A DNA stretch of 64,000 bases from contig NZ_FNZV01000001.1 in the NCBI RefSeq assembly GCF_900109555.1, forward strand, positions 610,143-674,142. Direction: 5' to 3'. Shown here one piece after another: positions 36,577 to 44,707 of the stretch (positions within the stretch are counted from its first letter, which is position 1; each line of letters starts with the position of its first letter). Source of the stretch: Pacificibacter marinus (GTDB lineage: Bacteria > Pseudomonadota > Alphaproteobacteria > Rhodobacterales > Rhodobacteraceae). Made by a program: the position numbers and the translations under genes. The notes beneath the pieces are model-generated. The model searched no databases, was not told where the DNA came from, and saw only the letters and a list, made by a program, of their open reading frames with translations.

Positions 36577-37307
36577 TTACGCTAGAGGTTTGCGTTGATA
36601 GTCTTGCCGGTATCTTTGCGGCGACCAAAGGTGGTGCGGACCGAATTGAACTGTGTTCCGCACTGGGATTGGGTGGTCTCACCCCATCGGCAGGATTAAT
36701 CAAAATCGCGAGCGAAGCCCCGTTGCCAGCCATGGCGATGATCCGCCCGCGCGCTGGTGATTTTGTTTGGACGCGCGATGAACGTGCGGCACTGGTTGCG
36801 GAAATCCACGCGGTGCGTGACGCAGGTTTGGCTGGCGTGGTGATTGGCGCATCACTGCCCAACGGAGAATTAGATGGCGAAACGTTACAAGAATTGATGC
36901 AAGCGGCAATTGGTCTTGATGTTACATTACACCGCGCGATTGATTTGACGCCAGATGTAGATGCCGCACTGCAAATTTGCCGCGACTTGGGGATCAAACG
37001 CGTCTTGTCATCGGGCGGTGCAAAGACTGCGATGGCGGGACTTGAGCGGTTGGTGCAGATGGCCACTCATACGATTTCCGTGATGCCAGGCGGAGGAGTG
37101 ACCGCCGAAAATGTGGCCGACTTGGCAGCCAGATTACCCCTGAGCGAAGTGCATGCCTCCTGTTCCGTTGTGGCGCCGATACCGCAAAATTCCAAAATTG
37201 CAGAATTTGGGTTCCAGCCGTCAGGTGCGCGGGCGACCGACACAAACAGCGTCATCGCCCTGCGCAAAGCGCTTGATCAAATCGTGGCAGCGCGGACTTC
37301 GGGGTGA
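36573..37307 (+). CDS. cutC: CutC family TIM-barrel protein
   Basis: 244 aa from the ATG at 36573 (4-nt overlap with the MFS stop). CutC signatures are visible: LEVCVDSLAGIFAATKGGADRIELCSAL-type N-terminus, MIRPRAGDF near residue 55, HRAIDLTPD near 130, and ILSSGGA-like VLSSGGAKTA near 155. Copper homeostasis was the first function proposed, but the family often sits in sugar loci and the fold is that of an enzyme. A role in amino-sugar breakdown is likelier here (inference). Its last 31 nt overlap the 3' end of nagB on the other strand. Confidence 0.88.
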   Translation: MITLEVCVDSLAGIFAATKGGADRIELCSALGLGGLTPSAGLIKIASEAPLPAMAMIRPRAGDFVWTRDERAALVAEIHAVRDAGLAGVVIGASLPNGELDGETLQELMQAAIGLDVTLHRAIDLTPDVDAALQICRDLGIKRVLSSGGAKTAMAGLERLVQMATHTISVMPGGGVTAENVADLAARLPLSEVHASCSVVAPIPQNSKIAEFGFQPSGARATDTNSVIALRKALDQIVAARTSG

Positions 37308-38056
37308 ACTTCTTCGTAATAGGCGCGCAACGCTAAAGCACTTGCTGCGGCTTCATCCAAAACAACCGTCACTTTGCGATGCATTTGCAATATCGACGCT
37401 GGGCACGCGGCAGATATTGGCCCCTCGATCATTTTTGCAACGACATTCGCTTTGCCTGCGCCAAACGCCAACAACACAATTTCATCGGACCGCATGATTG
37501 TGCCAATGCCCATGGTAATCGCCAAACGCGGCACATCTTCAAAAGTGTCAAAGTACCGCATATTTGCTTCACGGGTGGAACGGGTCAATGTTTTGATCCG
37601 AGTTTGCGACGACAAACTGGACGTTGGTTCATTGAATCCGATATGACCATTCGCGCCCAAACCCAGCAATTGCAGATCAATATCACCCGCCTTTAAAATC
37701 GCAGCCTCATATCGGGTCGCTTCAACTTCGGCATCTTGCGCATCCCCTTTTGGCAAAAACGAAAATTCTGGGCGCATATCTACATGATTGAACAGTTTTT
37801 CGCGCATGTAGTGCCAATAAGAACAGGGATGATCGGGGGATAGGCCGACGTATTCGTCCAAGTTAAACGACTGCGCCTGCGCCATCGACATTTCACCAGC
37901 TTCAAATCGCGCAATCAAACGGTCATAAACCGCTTCCATCGTGCCGCCTGTCGCCAGCCCCAAAACAGTTTCGGGTTGGCGCGCCAAGCGATCGGCAAAC
38001 AGACCCGCAACGCAATCCGCGGCGGTCGCCTGTGTTTGGTGGATTAAAACCTTCAT
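37277..38056 (-). CDS. nagB: Glucosamine-6-phosphate deaminase
   Basis: 259 aa from the ATG at 38056. Motifs are GLATGGTMEAVY near residue 35 (phosphate loop), SFNLDEYVGL near 68 with the catalytic Asp, and LGLGANGHIGFNEP near 125 with catalytic Asp, His and Glu. It converts GlcN-6-P to fructose-6-P and ammonia, the last step after NagA. It follows ridA by 22 nt and is convergent with cutC, with overlapping ends. Confidence 0.92.
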   Translation of the reverse strand: MKVLIHQTQATAADCVAGLFADRLARQPETVLGLATGGTMEAVYDRLIARFEAGEMSMAQAQSFNLDEYVGLSPDHPCSYWHYMREKLFNHVDMRPEFSFLPKGDAQDAEVEATRYEAAILKAGDIDLQLLGLGANGHIGFNEPTSSLSSQTRIKTLTRSTREANMRYFDTFEDVPRLAITMGIGTIMRSDEIVLLAFGAGKANVVAKMIEGPISAACPASILQMHRKVTVVLDEAAASALALRAYYEEVHPEVRAATI

Positions 38057-38078
38057 CAGATCAGTCCGCCTTTCATGC

Positions 38079-38471
38079 TTATAGCGGTTTCCAAGCAAGC
38101 ACGTCGATTTCAACTTTTGCATCGACCATCAAACGGGATTCCACGGTAGAGCGCGCAGGCGGGTGTGCTAGAAAATGCTTTTCAAAAACCGCGTTGAAAG
38201 ATGAAAAATCGCGTGCGTCGTCGAGCCAGCAATTCACTTTGATAATGTCTTCCATTCCGCAACTTGCCATCGCGAGAACTTCTTTAATGTTTTCAATCAC
38301 TTGTTCGGTTTGAGTGATGATGCCGCCAGTTACAACTTCACCATTTACAGTCGGGACTTGGCCGGAAATGTGAACATAATCGCCAGCGCGAACGGCTTTG
38401 GCAAAGGGGCGCTTTTGACCACCCGCCTGGGTGTCGGCAGTGTCGTAACGGATAATGCGTTTCTCAGACAT
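38079..38471 (-). CDS. RidA/YjgF/YER057c/UK114 family reactive-imine deaminase
   Basis: 130 aa from the ATG at 38471, with GGAG 6 nt upstream. Typical segments are GDYVHISGQVPTVNGEVVTGG and an Arg-containing end region (ESRLMVDAKVEIDVLAWKPL). Members hydrolyse 2-aminoacrylate or other imines released by PLP dehydratases. Its pairing with nagB and the presence of a D-serine-dehydratase-like gene at 26886 make imine clean-up during catabolism plausible. 141 nt without a gene lie between it and the tdh remnant. Confidence 0.85.
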   Translation of the reverse strand: MSEKRIIRYDTADTQAGGQKRPFAKAVRAGDYVHISGQVPTVNGEVVTGGIITQTEQVIENIKEVLAMASCGMEDIIKVNCWLDDARDFSSFNAVFEKHFLAHPPARSTVESRLMVDAKVEIDVLAWKPL

Positions 38472-38612
38472 AAGATACTCCAATTAAAGGGATTTTTCTA
38501 TATAAAACTATCCTAAAAACGGTCTCTACGGCAAGTAAATAAGGGCAATATATGTGCTCTTTTCCAATCGAATGCAGCACACTTAAACCTTTGTTGTGTC
38601 GTGACGCATATT

Positions 38613-39108
38613 CTACGACTTTGACCGCCAATCCAACACAACTTTCCCCGATTGCCCTGACTTCATCATCGTAAATCCTTTGACGTAATTATCGGCTACA
38701 AAGAGATGTGCCCGCCCATGACCATGGCCTCGACCATTTCATCAAGAGCTGCTTGATTGTCCGAAACGTCCAACCCAACATCAAAGCCTTGGGCGATTTT
38801 TAGCTGTGCTTGAACATCGATCAGATGATTTTTCGTCACATTCACCGGCGTCACATCCGCCACTTTGGCCCAAATTAGCCCGCTGACATTGCGCCTAAGT
38901 TCAACGATTTCCCCAGCACATTCGTGACCAGTTATGAGTGGATGGGTGCAGTTTTCTTGGCCCAATCGTCCCAATTTCATATGTGAATATCAGTCCCCAA
39001 AATGCCCATTTTATTGATGCGGAACAGCACATCATCAGGTCCTATTTCAGGGTCTGACGTGATTTACCCCCACCCTTCGCGGGAAAAATCCTTAACCAAC
39101 CCTTTAAT
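38613..39108 (-). pseudogene. tdh: Threonine 3-dehydrogenase remnant
   Basis: On the minus strand, pieces of Tdh occur in order but in different frames. An N-terminal piece has IGPDDVLFRINKMGILGTDIHI, then a TGA where Tyr is expected, then NWDDWAKK. A middle piece has GHECAGEIVEL, next joined to GFDVGLDVS and AALDEMVEAMVMGG. A C-terminal piece has GFTMMKSGQSGKVVLDW (stop 38613-38615). About half of the gene is deleted, the catalytic zinc Cys of GICGTD is Leu, and there are stops and frameshifts. It is non-functional. Confidence 0.85.
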
Positions 39109-39124
39109 TTTATTGGTTATTTTA

Positions 39125-39610
39125 TCACTCCGACAGCTTTACCTGCAATTTCAAATGTGCTTCAAGATCAGTCATGTCGGAATTGGCGTAACGGTAACGT
39201 TTGGCTTTGCACAGTCGAATGCCATCAATGATTGAAGCGTGATTCAAAGCGTCAGAAATAATGGCATCTTCTGGCCCAAGCAGAGGCTCAAACAACTCGC
39301 CGTTGGCATCAAAACAGGCCGCGAATAAGATAGAATCATCTTTGCCCAAAAACCGTGCCAATTGCGTTTCAAGGTCGCGGTGCAGATCTTGAGTGCCACA
39401 AATAAACTGGACCGACGCCATGCCAAACCCCTTGTTATTCATAGCACCTTTGGCAGCTTTAATAAGATCAGGGTGATCGGCCAACCCAAGGTAATTGTTC
39501 GCACAAAGGTTGATGACAGGTTTGCCATTCGCCGTAACTTTTGCCCCTTGCGGGGACGAAAACAAACGCTCTAGCTTTGTCATTTTCTCGGCGCAATCTG
39601 CGCAACAGTT
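39125..39610 (-). pseudogene. kbl: Glycine C-acetyltransferase (2-amino-3-ketobutyrate CoA ligase) remnant
   Basis: An open stretch (39125-39583) matches the N-terminal third of Kbl: [35 protein letters not shown], and [24 protein letters not shown]. It then ends abruptly at a stop after about 150 codons, where the family has about 395. The PLP lysine region is lost. The first 20 or so residues are also degraded. In its usual kbl-tdh order it precedes the tdh remnant, so a whole threonine-degradation operon has decayed here. Confidence 0.85.
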
Positions 39611-39722
39611 TCGGCCATATGGGTCAAAAATACTGTGATCCTTGCGGTCTCCAATGTGGCGTGGATGTCATTCAAGTCATCATTCCCAATGACGGATATA
39701 CGTCAAGGCACAAGAGTATCCT

Positions 39723-40070
39723 TTATACTAGATTTAGCCTCGCCACGAAGAAGGCAAGGCCGCTTAAACGCGCACTTAGGGCAGCACTAAAGCGTGACAG
39801 GTCCACAACAAATTTCGCTATATTAATACCGAGACCAATCACCACCATCAATATAAGCGAGCCAAGGATGGCCAACACACCCCGTATAGGATCGCGGCGC
39901 AGTTCAAAAATAGCGTTTTCGCCGAGGCGTGGCTCTGTATTCGCATGGGGGGCCTCAAGCTCCTGCCCGCTATCTCCAATTGCCTCTTGCAGGCAGGAGA
40001 CAAAGGCATCCTCCAACGTGTCGGCCCCGCGTTTGGAAACGATGGTGCGCTCAAAAGGAGGTCGCAACAC
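39723..40070 (-). CDS. Possible small membrane protein, unrecognised
   Basis: 115 aa with one strong hydrophobic segment (RGVLAILGSLILMVVIGLGI, about residues 63-83) and an acidic N-terminal half. It is not recognised. It lies in a decayed region beside an IS30 remnant, so it may be a fragment or a chance frame. The membrane segment is the only support. Confidence 0.3.
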   Translation of the reverse strand: MLRPPFERTIVSKRGADTLEDAFVSCLQEAIGDSGQELEAPHANTEPRLGENAIFELRRDPIRGVLAILGSLILMVVIGLGINIAKFVVDLSRFSAALSARLSGLAFFVARLNLV

Positions 40071-40101
40071 TTTAGTCTTTAGGCAAAGATGGAGTGTTCA
40101 A

Positions 40102-40260
40102 ATGAAGTATCGTCGCCGTATTTATTGTTCGTCCTCGCAGCCGGCTGAGATTTGGGATCGCTGGCAACGCGGAGAATCTATGAAGTCGATTGGCCGCGTG
40201 TTTGACCGCCAATCCTCGTCGGTGTATTCCGTGATATCGCCAACAGGAGGCATCCGCCCT
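40102..40260 (+). pseudogene. IS30-type transposase N-terminal remnant
   Basis: The ATG at 40102 with GGAG upstream begins a frame that reads like the start of IS30 transposases (AEIWDRWQRGESMKSIGRVFDR, then SPTGGIRP). After about 53 codons similarity stops, and the frame runs on without transposase features to 40383. The catalytic DDE part is missing. No terminal repeats were identified. The following 40261-40486 holds only a 59-codon open frame (40298-40477) that I do not recognise. Confidence 0.7.
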
Positions 40261-40486
40261 GCGGATAGCCATAAATCGTTGGGTTTTCTGGTGGAGAATG
40301 TCCAACTGGCTGTGGCCAGCACGCGACCTGCGTGTTCATCGCAACGAACCAATCATAACGTGCGACCTAGCGGCCTTAATTGATTGGGGTAAGACGGGCG
40401 TGAAATATCTTTTTGCAAGATACCAGTTTGCTCATAAAAGGCCAATCACTGACTACATTACAGCATTGGCCCCATAGGCGCGACAC

Positions 40487-41254
40487 CTAGCTGTCTCGAG
40501 AAAATACCAGTGTGGTATCATCTGATTGCGATGCGTCCAATGCATACCCACCGGCATCAAATTCATGCAACTGTGGAATACTATTTACACGGTTTTCAAC
40601 AATGAAACGCGCCATCGCACCCCGCGCTTTTTTGGCAAAAAAGCTGATGACCTTTTCTGTCCCATCACGGCGTTCAAGAAAAACAGGCGTGATGATTTTG
40701 GGGTGCAAGGCCTCTTTTGCGACAGCTGAAAAATATTCAGTTGAGGCACAGTTGACCACATACTGTGCACCGGCGGCTTGCGCACTTTCATTCAGGTTCA
40801 GGGCGATCTTGTTTCCCCAAAACTCATACAGGTTTTTCCCTTTTGACGTTGCAAGCCGACTTCCCATTTCCAAACGATAAGCTTGAGCGCCATCCAAAGG
40901 CCGTAGAATTCCGTACAGCCCTGACAGGATGCGCAAGTGATCTTGTGCATAGGCGACTGTGTCTGCGTCAAGGCTGCCTGCATCAAGTCCAGTATAGGTA
41001 TCGCCCGCGAACATATACATGGCTTGCTTCACAGCATCGACATCAGGCGTTTCAGAAAATGCGGCAAAGCGTTCAACGTTCAGCTCAGCCAACTTTTCAC
41101 TGATACTCATCAGTTTACGCAACGCCGGTACATCTAAATTTCGCGCGACATCAATCAGCTCTTTTGTCTCAGCAGCAAACGATGGAACTGTCCGTTCGAT
41201 CCCAATAACTGGGTCCATATTCAGTTTTTTTGCAGGTGATATAACGGCTAACAT
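40487..41254 (-). CDS. yaaA: YaaA family peroxide stress protein (UPF0246)
   Basis: 255 aa. It starts with the family signature MLAVISPAKKLNMD and retains LSGLYGILRPLD near residue 110 and FLERRDGTEKVISFFAKKARG near 200. Family members limit hydrogen-peroxide damage by controlling free iron in the cytoplasm and bind DNA. It is single-gene and divergent from a lipoprotein gene. Full length, with no odd features. Confidence 0.88.
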   Translation of the reverse strand: MLAVISPAKKLNMDPVIGIERTVPSFAAETKELIDVARNLDVPALRKLMSISEKLAELNVERFAAFSETPDVDAVKQAMYMFAGDTYTGLDAGSLDADTVAYAQDHLRILSGLYGILRPLDGAQAYRLEMGSRLATSKGKNLYEFWGNKIALNLNESAQAAGAQYVVNCASTEYFSAVAKEALHPKIITPVFLERRDGTEKVISFFAKKARGAMARFIVENRVNSIPQLHEFDAGGYALDASQSDDTTLVFSRDS

Positions 41255-41382
41255 TTTTGGTCCTTTGGTCTTTTCTCAGAAGGTTCAGTTCCCGAATTCA
41301 CAGGTGACATCTTTTGGGCTGGTTTTACATCCGAATAAGAATACCTTAACCGAATGAAAGCACCTTTTTGGAGATATCGTAA

Positions 41383-41667
41383 ATGAAAATTCGGGTTTGG
41401 ATTGTGGGATGTACCGCTTTGATGGTTGCCGCTTGCACAGATGGGTTCAACACCTACACAGCGGATGGGATGCTGCAAGAGGTTCCAGAGGGCGTGCTTG
41501 CCATAGCAGCCACCAACCAAGATTTGACCGCCGTGCGGCTAAACCCTGATGATGGCTGCTATGTGTATCGCTATGTCGGCCCTGTGGAAACGACATTCCT
41601 GCCGCTGCGCACTGAAAATGGCAACCCGATCTGCACCCAAACTGCGGATGCGACGACGACAGGCTGA
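41383..41667 (+). CDS. Small predicted lipoprotein, function unknown
   Basis: 94 aa. The N-terminal signal ends in a lipobox, VAAC, with the lipidated Cys at residue 18. The mature part is short and polar with two further cysteines (DDGCYVYRY and GNPICTQ) that could form a disulfide. There is a ribosome site GGAG upstream of the ATG. No family recognised; possibly restricted to Rhodobacteraceae. Confidence 0.65.
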   Translation: MKIRVWIVGCTALMVAACTDGFNTYTADGMLQEVPEGVLAIAATNQDLTAVRLNPDDGCYVYRYVGPVETTFLPLRTENGNPICTQTADATTTG

Positions 41668-41705
41668 CCATTTTAAACGCTGCATATATTTACAGATGAA
41701 CCGCC

Positions 41706-42368
41706 TTAGCTTTGCGCCGTGACAGCATCTTCAGGTGCATACAACGTTGCTTTTGATCCTGTGCTCACGTTCTCATAGAGATCATTGATGTGAGGCATGA
41801 TCATCCGCACGCAGCCAGAGCTTGCCCTGCCCCCGATTGATTTGGGGCTGGGCGAGCCATGAATGCGCAAGTAAGTGTCCCGATTTCCGACATAAAGATA
41901 CAAAGCGCGCGACCCAAGCGGGTTTGTCGGCCCCCCGTTCATCCCGTCTGCGTGTTGTTTATATATTGGGTCACGCAGCATCATCGCAGACGTAGGGGTC
42001 CATGTTGGCCACTTCGCTTTGCGTCTGATTGAATAGGTCCCCGGCTCATACAGGTTCCCCCTCGCAATGGCGACGCCGTACCGCATTGCGGTGCCATCAT
42101 CACGGATGTGATACAAATAGCGCGCAACGGCATCGACATGAATGTCTCCAGGCGTCAAGCCTGGGTTGGCTTCAACGATGCGGGGCAAGAACCGTTCTCC
42201 AACCCCCCAAGGATTAGACGTGCTGGGGTCATAGCTGGCAGGGGTGACCTGTGCATCCCAGAGTGCCCATTTTGACCGATCTGTCGTTGCCGCAGCAGCA
42301 GGCAAAACGGCAAGCGGTGCGGAAAACAGCGCTGCCGCAGAAATAATAAAATGACGCTTTGTCAGCAT
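41706..42368 (-). CDS. L,D-transpeptidase (YkuD domain)
   Basis: 220 aa with an N-terminal signal peptide (ending AAA near residue 27). The YkuD domain has the catalytic motif HGSP-x(n)-SSGCVRM near residues 173-192, with His, Ser, Gly, Cys and Arg all present. It forms 3-3 cross-links in peptidoglycan or attaches proteins to it in the periplasm. It is encoded alone, convergent with the lipoprotein gene. The 190 nt upstream, to 42558, show no gene. Confidence 0.9.
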   Translation of the reverse strand: MLTKRHFIISAAALFSAPLAVLPAAAATTDRSKWALWDAQVTPASYDPSTSNPWGVGERFLPRIVEANPGLTPGDIHVDAVARYLYHIRDDGTAMRYGVAIARGNLYEPGTYSIRRKAKWPTWTPTSAMMLRDPIYKQHADGMNGGPTNPLGSRALYLYVGNRDTYLRIHGSPSPKSIGGRASSGCVRMIMPHINDLYENVSTGSKATLYAPEDAVTAQS

Positions 42369-42558
42369 GGTTTCACGTTCCTATTCTTCGTTCGACTTTT
42401 CAATCTCTAGTTGAGATGTAGGGCCGCACAGGGCTTAGGACCAGTCATATGGCTGTGAAGTGCTTCAAAAGATGGGTGCAGTAGTGGCAAGGCAGCTACA
42501 CTTTTAGGCGATTGGCCGCAATTTGTGGCTTTCGCACTGATCTATGGGCGCAAATAAT

Positions 42559-43302
42559 TCAATCGACCTGCGCCATATCTGTCATTCGGTCAGCAAGCGC
42601 ACCGATTGCTCTGTGCAACATCACCGTGAGCAACGCGAGCACAATCAAGCTTGCAAACATCAAATCCGTTTTGGCACGACCATTGGCCAACAACATCAAA
42701 TATCCCAGACCTTTTGAAGCGCCGACCCATTCGCCGATCACCGCCCCTATGGGCGCATAAACTGCCGCAAGTTTAAGACCAGAGGCCAAAGACGGCACCG
42801 CATAAGGTATTTTGATCCGCAGCATAACTTGGGTTTTTTGTGCACCCACCGTTTTGGCCAAATCCAATAGCCCCTGCGGCGTGCGCATAAGCCCATCGAA
42901 AAACGCGCCCGTAACAGGAAAGTAGATGATCAATACAGCCATCACGATTTTCGATGCAATGCCATAACCAAACCAAAGCGTCAAAATCGGTGCCAAAGCG
43001 AAAACAGGCACCGCTTGCGTGAACACCAAAAGAGGTAAAACCATGCGCGCCAACTTTGGCGCAGCGGCAAGCTGTATGGCCGTCAGCGCCCCCAAAACAG
43101 CGCCAATCAACAACCCCAAAACGACCTCTGTCGTCGTGACCAAAGCGTGCTCAAAAATCAACGCACGGTTTTCAAACGCAGCCAGTGCGACACGGTGCGG
43201 TGCGGGTAAAATAAAATGCGGCACACCCGTGATCCACACCAACACTTGCCACAGACCAATGCCAATTAACGCCGCACACAGCGGATAGCGCAATCGGTTC
43301 AT
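42559..43302 (-). CDS. thiX: ABC transporter permease for thiamine precursor uptake (ThiX type)
   Basis: 247 aa with about six membrane segments and the EAA-like loop AKTVGAQKTQVMLRIKIPYAVPSL. It belongs to the SsuC/TauC/ThiX group. Its place as the last gene of a riboswitch-controlled thi operon, with a 4-nt overlap with the ATPase, shows that it carries pyrimidine-type thiamine precursors (HMP or its formylamino derivative). Confidence 0.85.
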   Translation of the reverse strand: MNRLRYPLCAALIGIGLWQVLVWITGVPHFILPAPHRVALAAFENRALIFEHALVTTTEVVLGLLIGAVLGALTAIQLAAAPKLARMVLPLLVFTQAVPVFALAPILTLWFGYGIASKIVMAVLIIYFPVTGAFFDGLMRTPQGLLDLAKTVGAQKTQVMLRIKIPYAVPSLASGLKLAAVYAPIGAVIGEWVGASKGLGYLMLLANGRAKTDLMFASLIVLALLTVMLHRAIGALADRMTDMAQVD

Positions 43303-44024
43303 GATGCAGCTCGTAAATATGACAGCAACGCGGCCTGACTGCGCAACGTTTCAGGATCATCAACCGCGCGCACAGGTGTCGTTTTCGGTACAGGCCACGG
43401 CAAAATCCCCGCAGGTGTGAGCACCGCTATCTGATGCCCAAGGCGACACGCTTCGGCTGGATCGTGGGTGACCAACAAAACGGTTTTCCCTCTTAAAACT
43501 TGTGCCGCAAGACTTTGCATATCCGCGCGTGTGCCTGCATCCAGCGCCGAAAAAGGTTCGTCTAACAATACGATAGGTCGGTCTTCCATCAAACACCGCG
43601 CCAGCGCTGCACGTTGGCGCATCCCCCCCGACAGTGCCTTTGGTTTTTTGGTGTGATGCGCAGTTAACCCAACTTGTTCAATCATCGCATCAGCCTTGTC
43701 CAAGTCAGGTTTTTCGCCACGCAAACGCGCGCCAATCACGACGTTTTCACGCAAGCTCAACCATGGCAACAACAGATCTGATTGCGCCATATAACTGGCG
43801 CGTTCTGCAATCGGTTTGCCATCATCCGCTGTGAGCGTGCCATCAAATTTCCCCGCTGTTTCCAGCCCTAAGATCACTCGTAGGATTGTCGATTTTCCCA
43901 CTCCAGATTTGCCAAGCAAACACGTCCACTGCCCTGCCTCGATGCGCAAAGATACCCCGTCGAAAAGCGGTGTGTGATCAATTTCGTATTTGCCATGCAA
44001 GGTGATCTCGGGGGCGTGGCTCAT
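43299..44024 (-). CDS. thiZ: ABC transporter ATP-binding protein for thiamine precursor uptake (ThiZ type)
   Basis: 241 aa from the ATG at 44024 (4-nt overlap with tenA). Walker A GKSGVGKST, signature LSGGMRQRAALARC and Walker B IVLLDEPFSALD are intact. It is of the SsuB/TauB family. It works with the ThiX-type permease and ThiY-type binding protein encoded in the same operon. Confidence 0.87.
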   Translation of the reverse strand: MSHAPEITLHGKYEIDHTPLFDGVSLRIEAGQWTCLLGKSGVGKSTILRVILGLETAGKFDGTLTADDGKPIAERASYMAQSDLLLPWLSLRENVVIGARLRGEKPDLDKADAMIEQVGLTAHHTKKPKALSGGMRQRAALARCLMEDRPIVLLDEPFSALDAGTRADMQSLAAQVLRGKTVLLVTHDPAEACRLGHQIAVLTPAGILPWPVPKTTPVRAVDDPETLRSQAALLSYLRAAS

Positions 44025-44707
44025 GCTGCGCGCAATCCCATATCCCAAAATCCAGCTTCTAGCTGAGTGGCTGTGGTAAATCGTTTTTGCAAAGCTGCCC
44101 AGCGCGGTGTGGCCGCAAAATCTGCCCCAAGACGGCGGATCACTGCGGCATCAAACATTTGACCAATCCCCACCATTACCTGCTGATAATCAGCATCTGC
44201 ATAGGTCTTGATCCAATCCGCATAAGGCGTGTCGACAGCAGCCTCATCGGCCAATCGCAACCCAATTTCGCCATACCCAAAACAACAGGGCGCAAGGGCC
44301 GCGATCAAATCAAGAAAGTCACCTTGCAGCCCCGCGTCCATAACGTAGCGGGTGTAGGCAAGGTTGGCGACGTCTTCTTTGGCGGTGAACAAAGCCTCCT
44401 CATCAATGCCCTCAGCAGCGCAAGTTTTGACATGCAACGCCATCTCGTGATTGACGAGCGCATCCACAGTACGGGCGCAGATTTTCATCTCATCCAAAGT
44501 TTCGGCCTTAACAACGCCAAGCGACCACGCGCGGGCAAAATGGACAAGAAACACATAGTCTTGGACCAAATATTTCACGAATCCCCCGCGCGGCAGTGTT
44601 CCGTCGCAAAGCCCCGCAACAAAACGGTGATGTGTATAGGCCGCCCAATCCTCTGAGCACCCTGCGCGTAAAGTCGCAAACACGCGCCCATAATCAGCCA
44701 CGCTCAT
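44021..44707 (-). CDS. tenA: TenA family aminopyrimidine aminohydrolase (thiaminase II)
   Basis: 228 aa. All-helical TenA fold with the usual segments GTLPRGGFVKYLVQDYVFL near residue 36, ALAPCCFGYGEIG near 138 with the active-site Cys pair, and a C-terminal FWDMG. It hydrolyses aminomethyl-pyrimidine or degraded thiamine to HMP for salvage. It overlaps the binding-protein and ATPase genes by 4 nt each, which ties it to precursor import. Confidence 0.9.
   Translation of the reverse strand: MSVADYGRVFATLRAGCSEDWAAYTHHRFVAGLCDGTLPRGGFVKYLVQDYVFLVHFARAWSLGVVKAETLDEMKICARTVDALVNHEMALHVKTCAAEGIDEEALFTAKEDVANLAYTRYVMDAGLQGDFLDLIAALAPCCFGYGEIGLRLADEAAVDTPYADWIKTYADADYQQVMVGIGQMFDAAVIRRLGADFAATPRWAALQKRFTTATQLEAGFWDMGLRAA

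Noticed and set aside
38476..38540. AT-rich inverted GGAT/ATCC near the ridA promoter as an RpiR site
   Set aside because: Half sites too short and unlike the GAAA-N5-TTTC dyads.
39541..40383. 280-codon plus-strand frame
   Set aside because: First 187 codons are antisense to the kbl remnant and a possible membrane protein; only the part from 40102 has transposase similarity.
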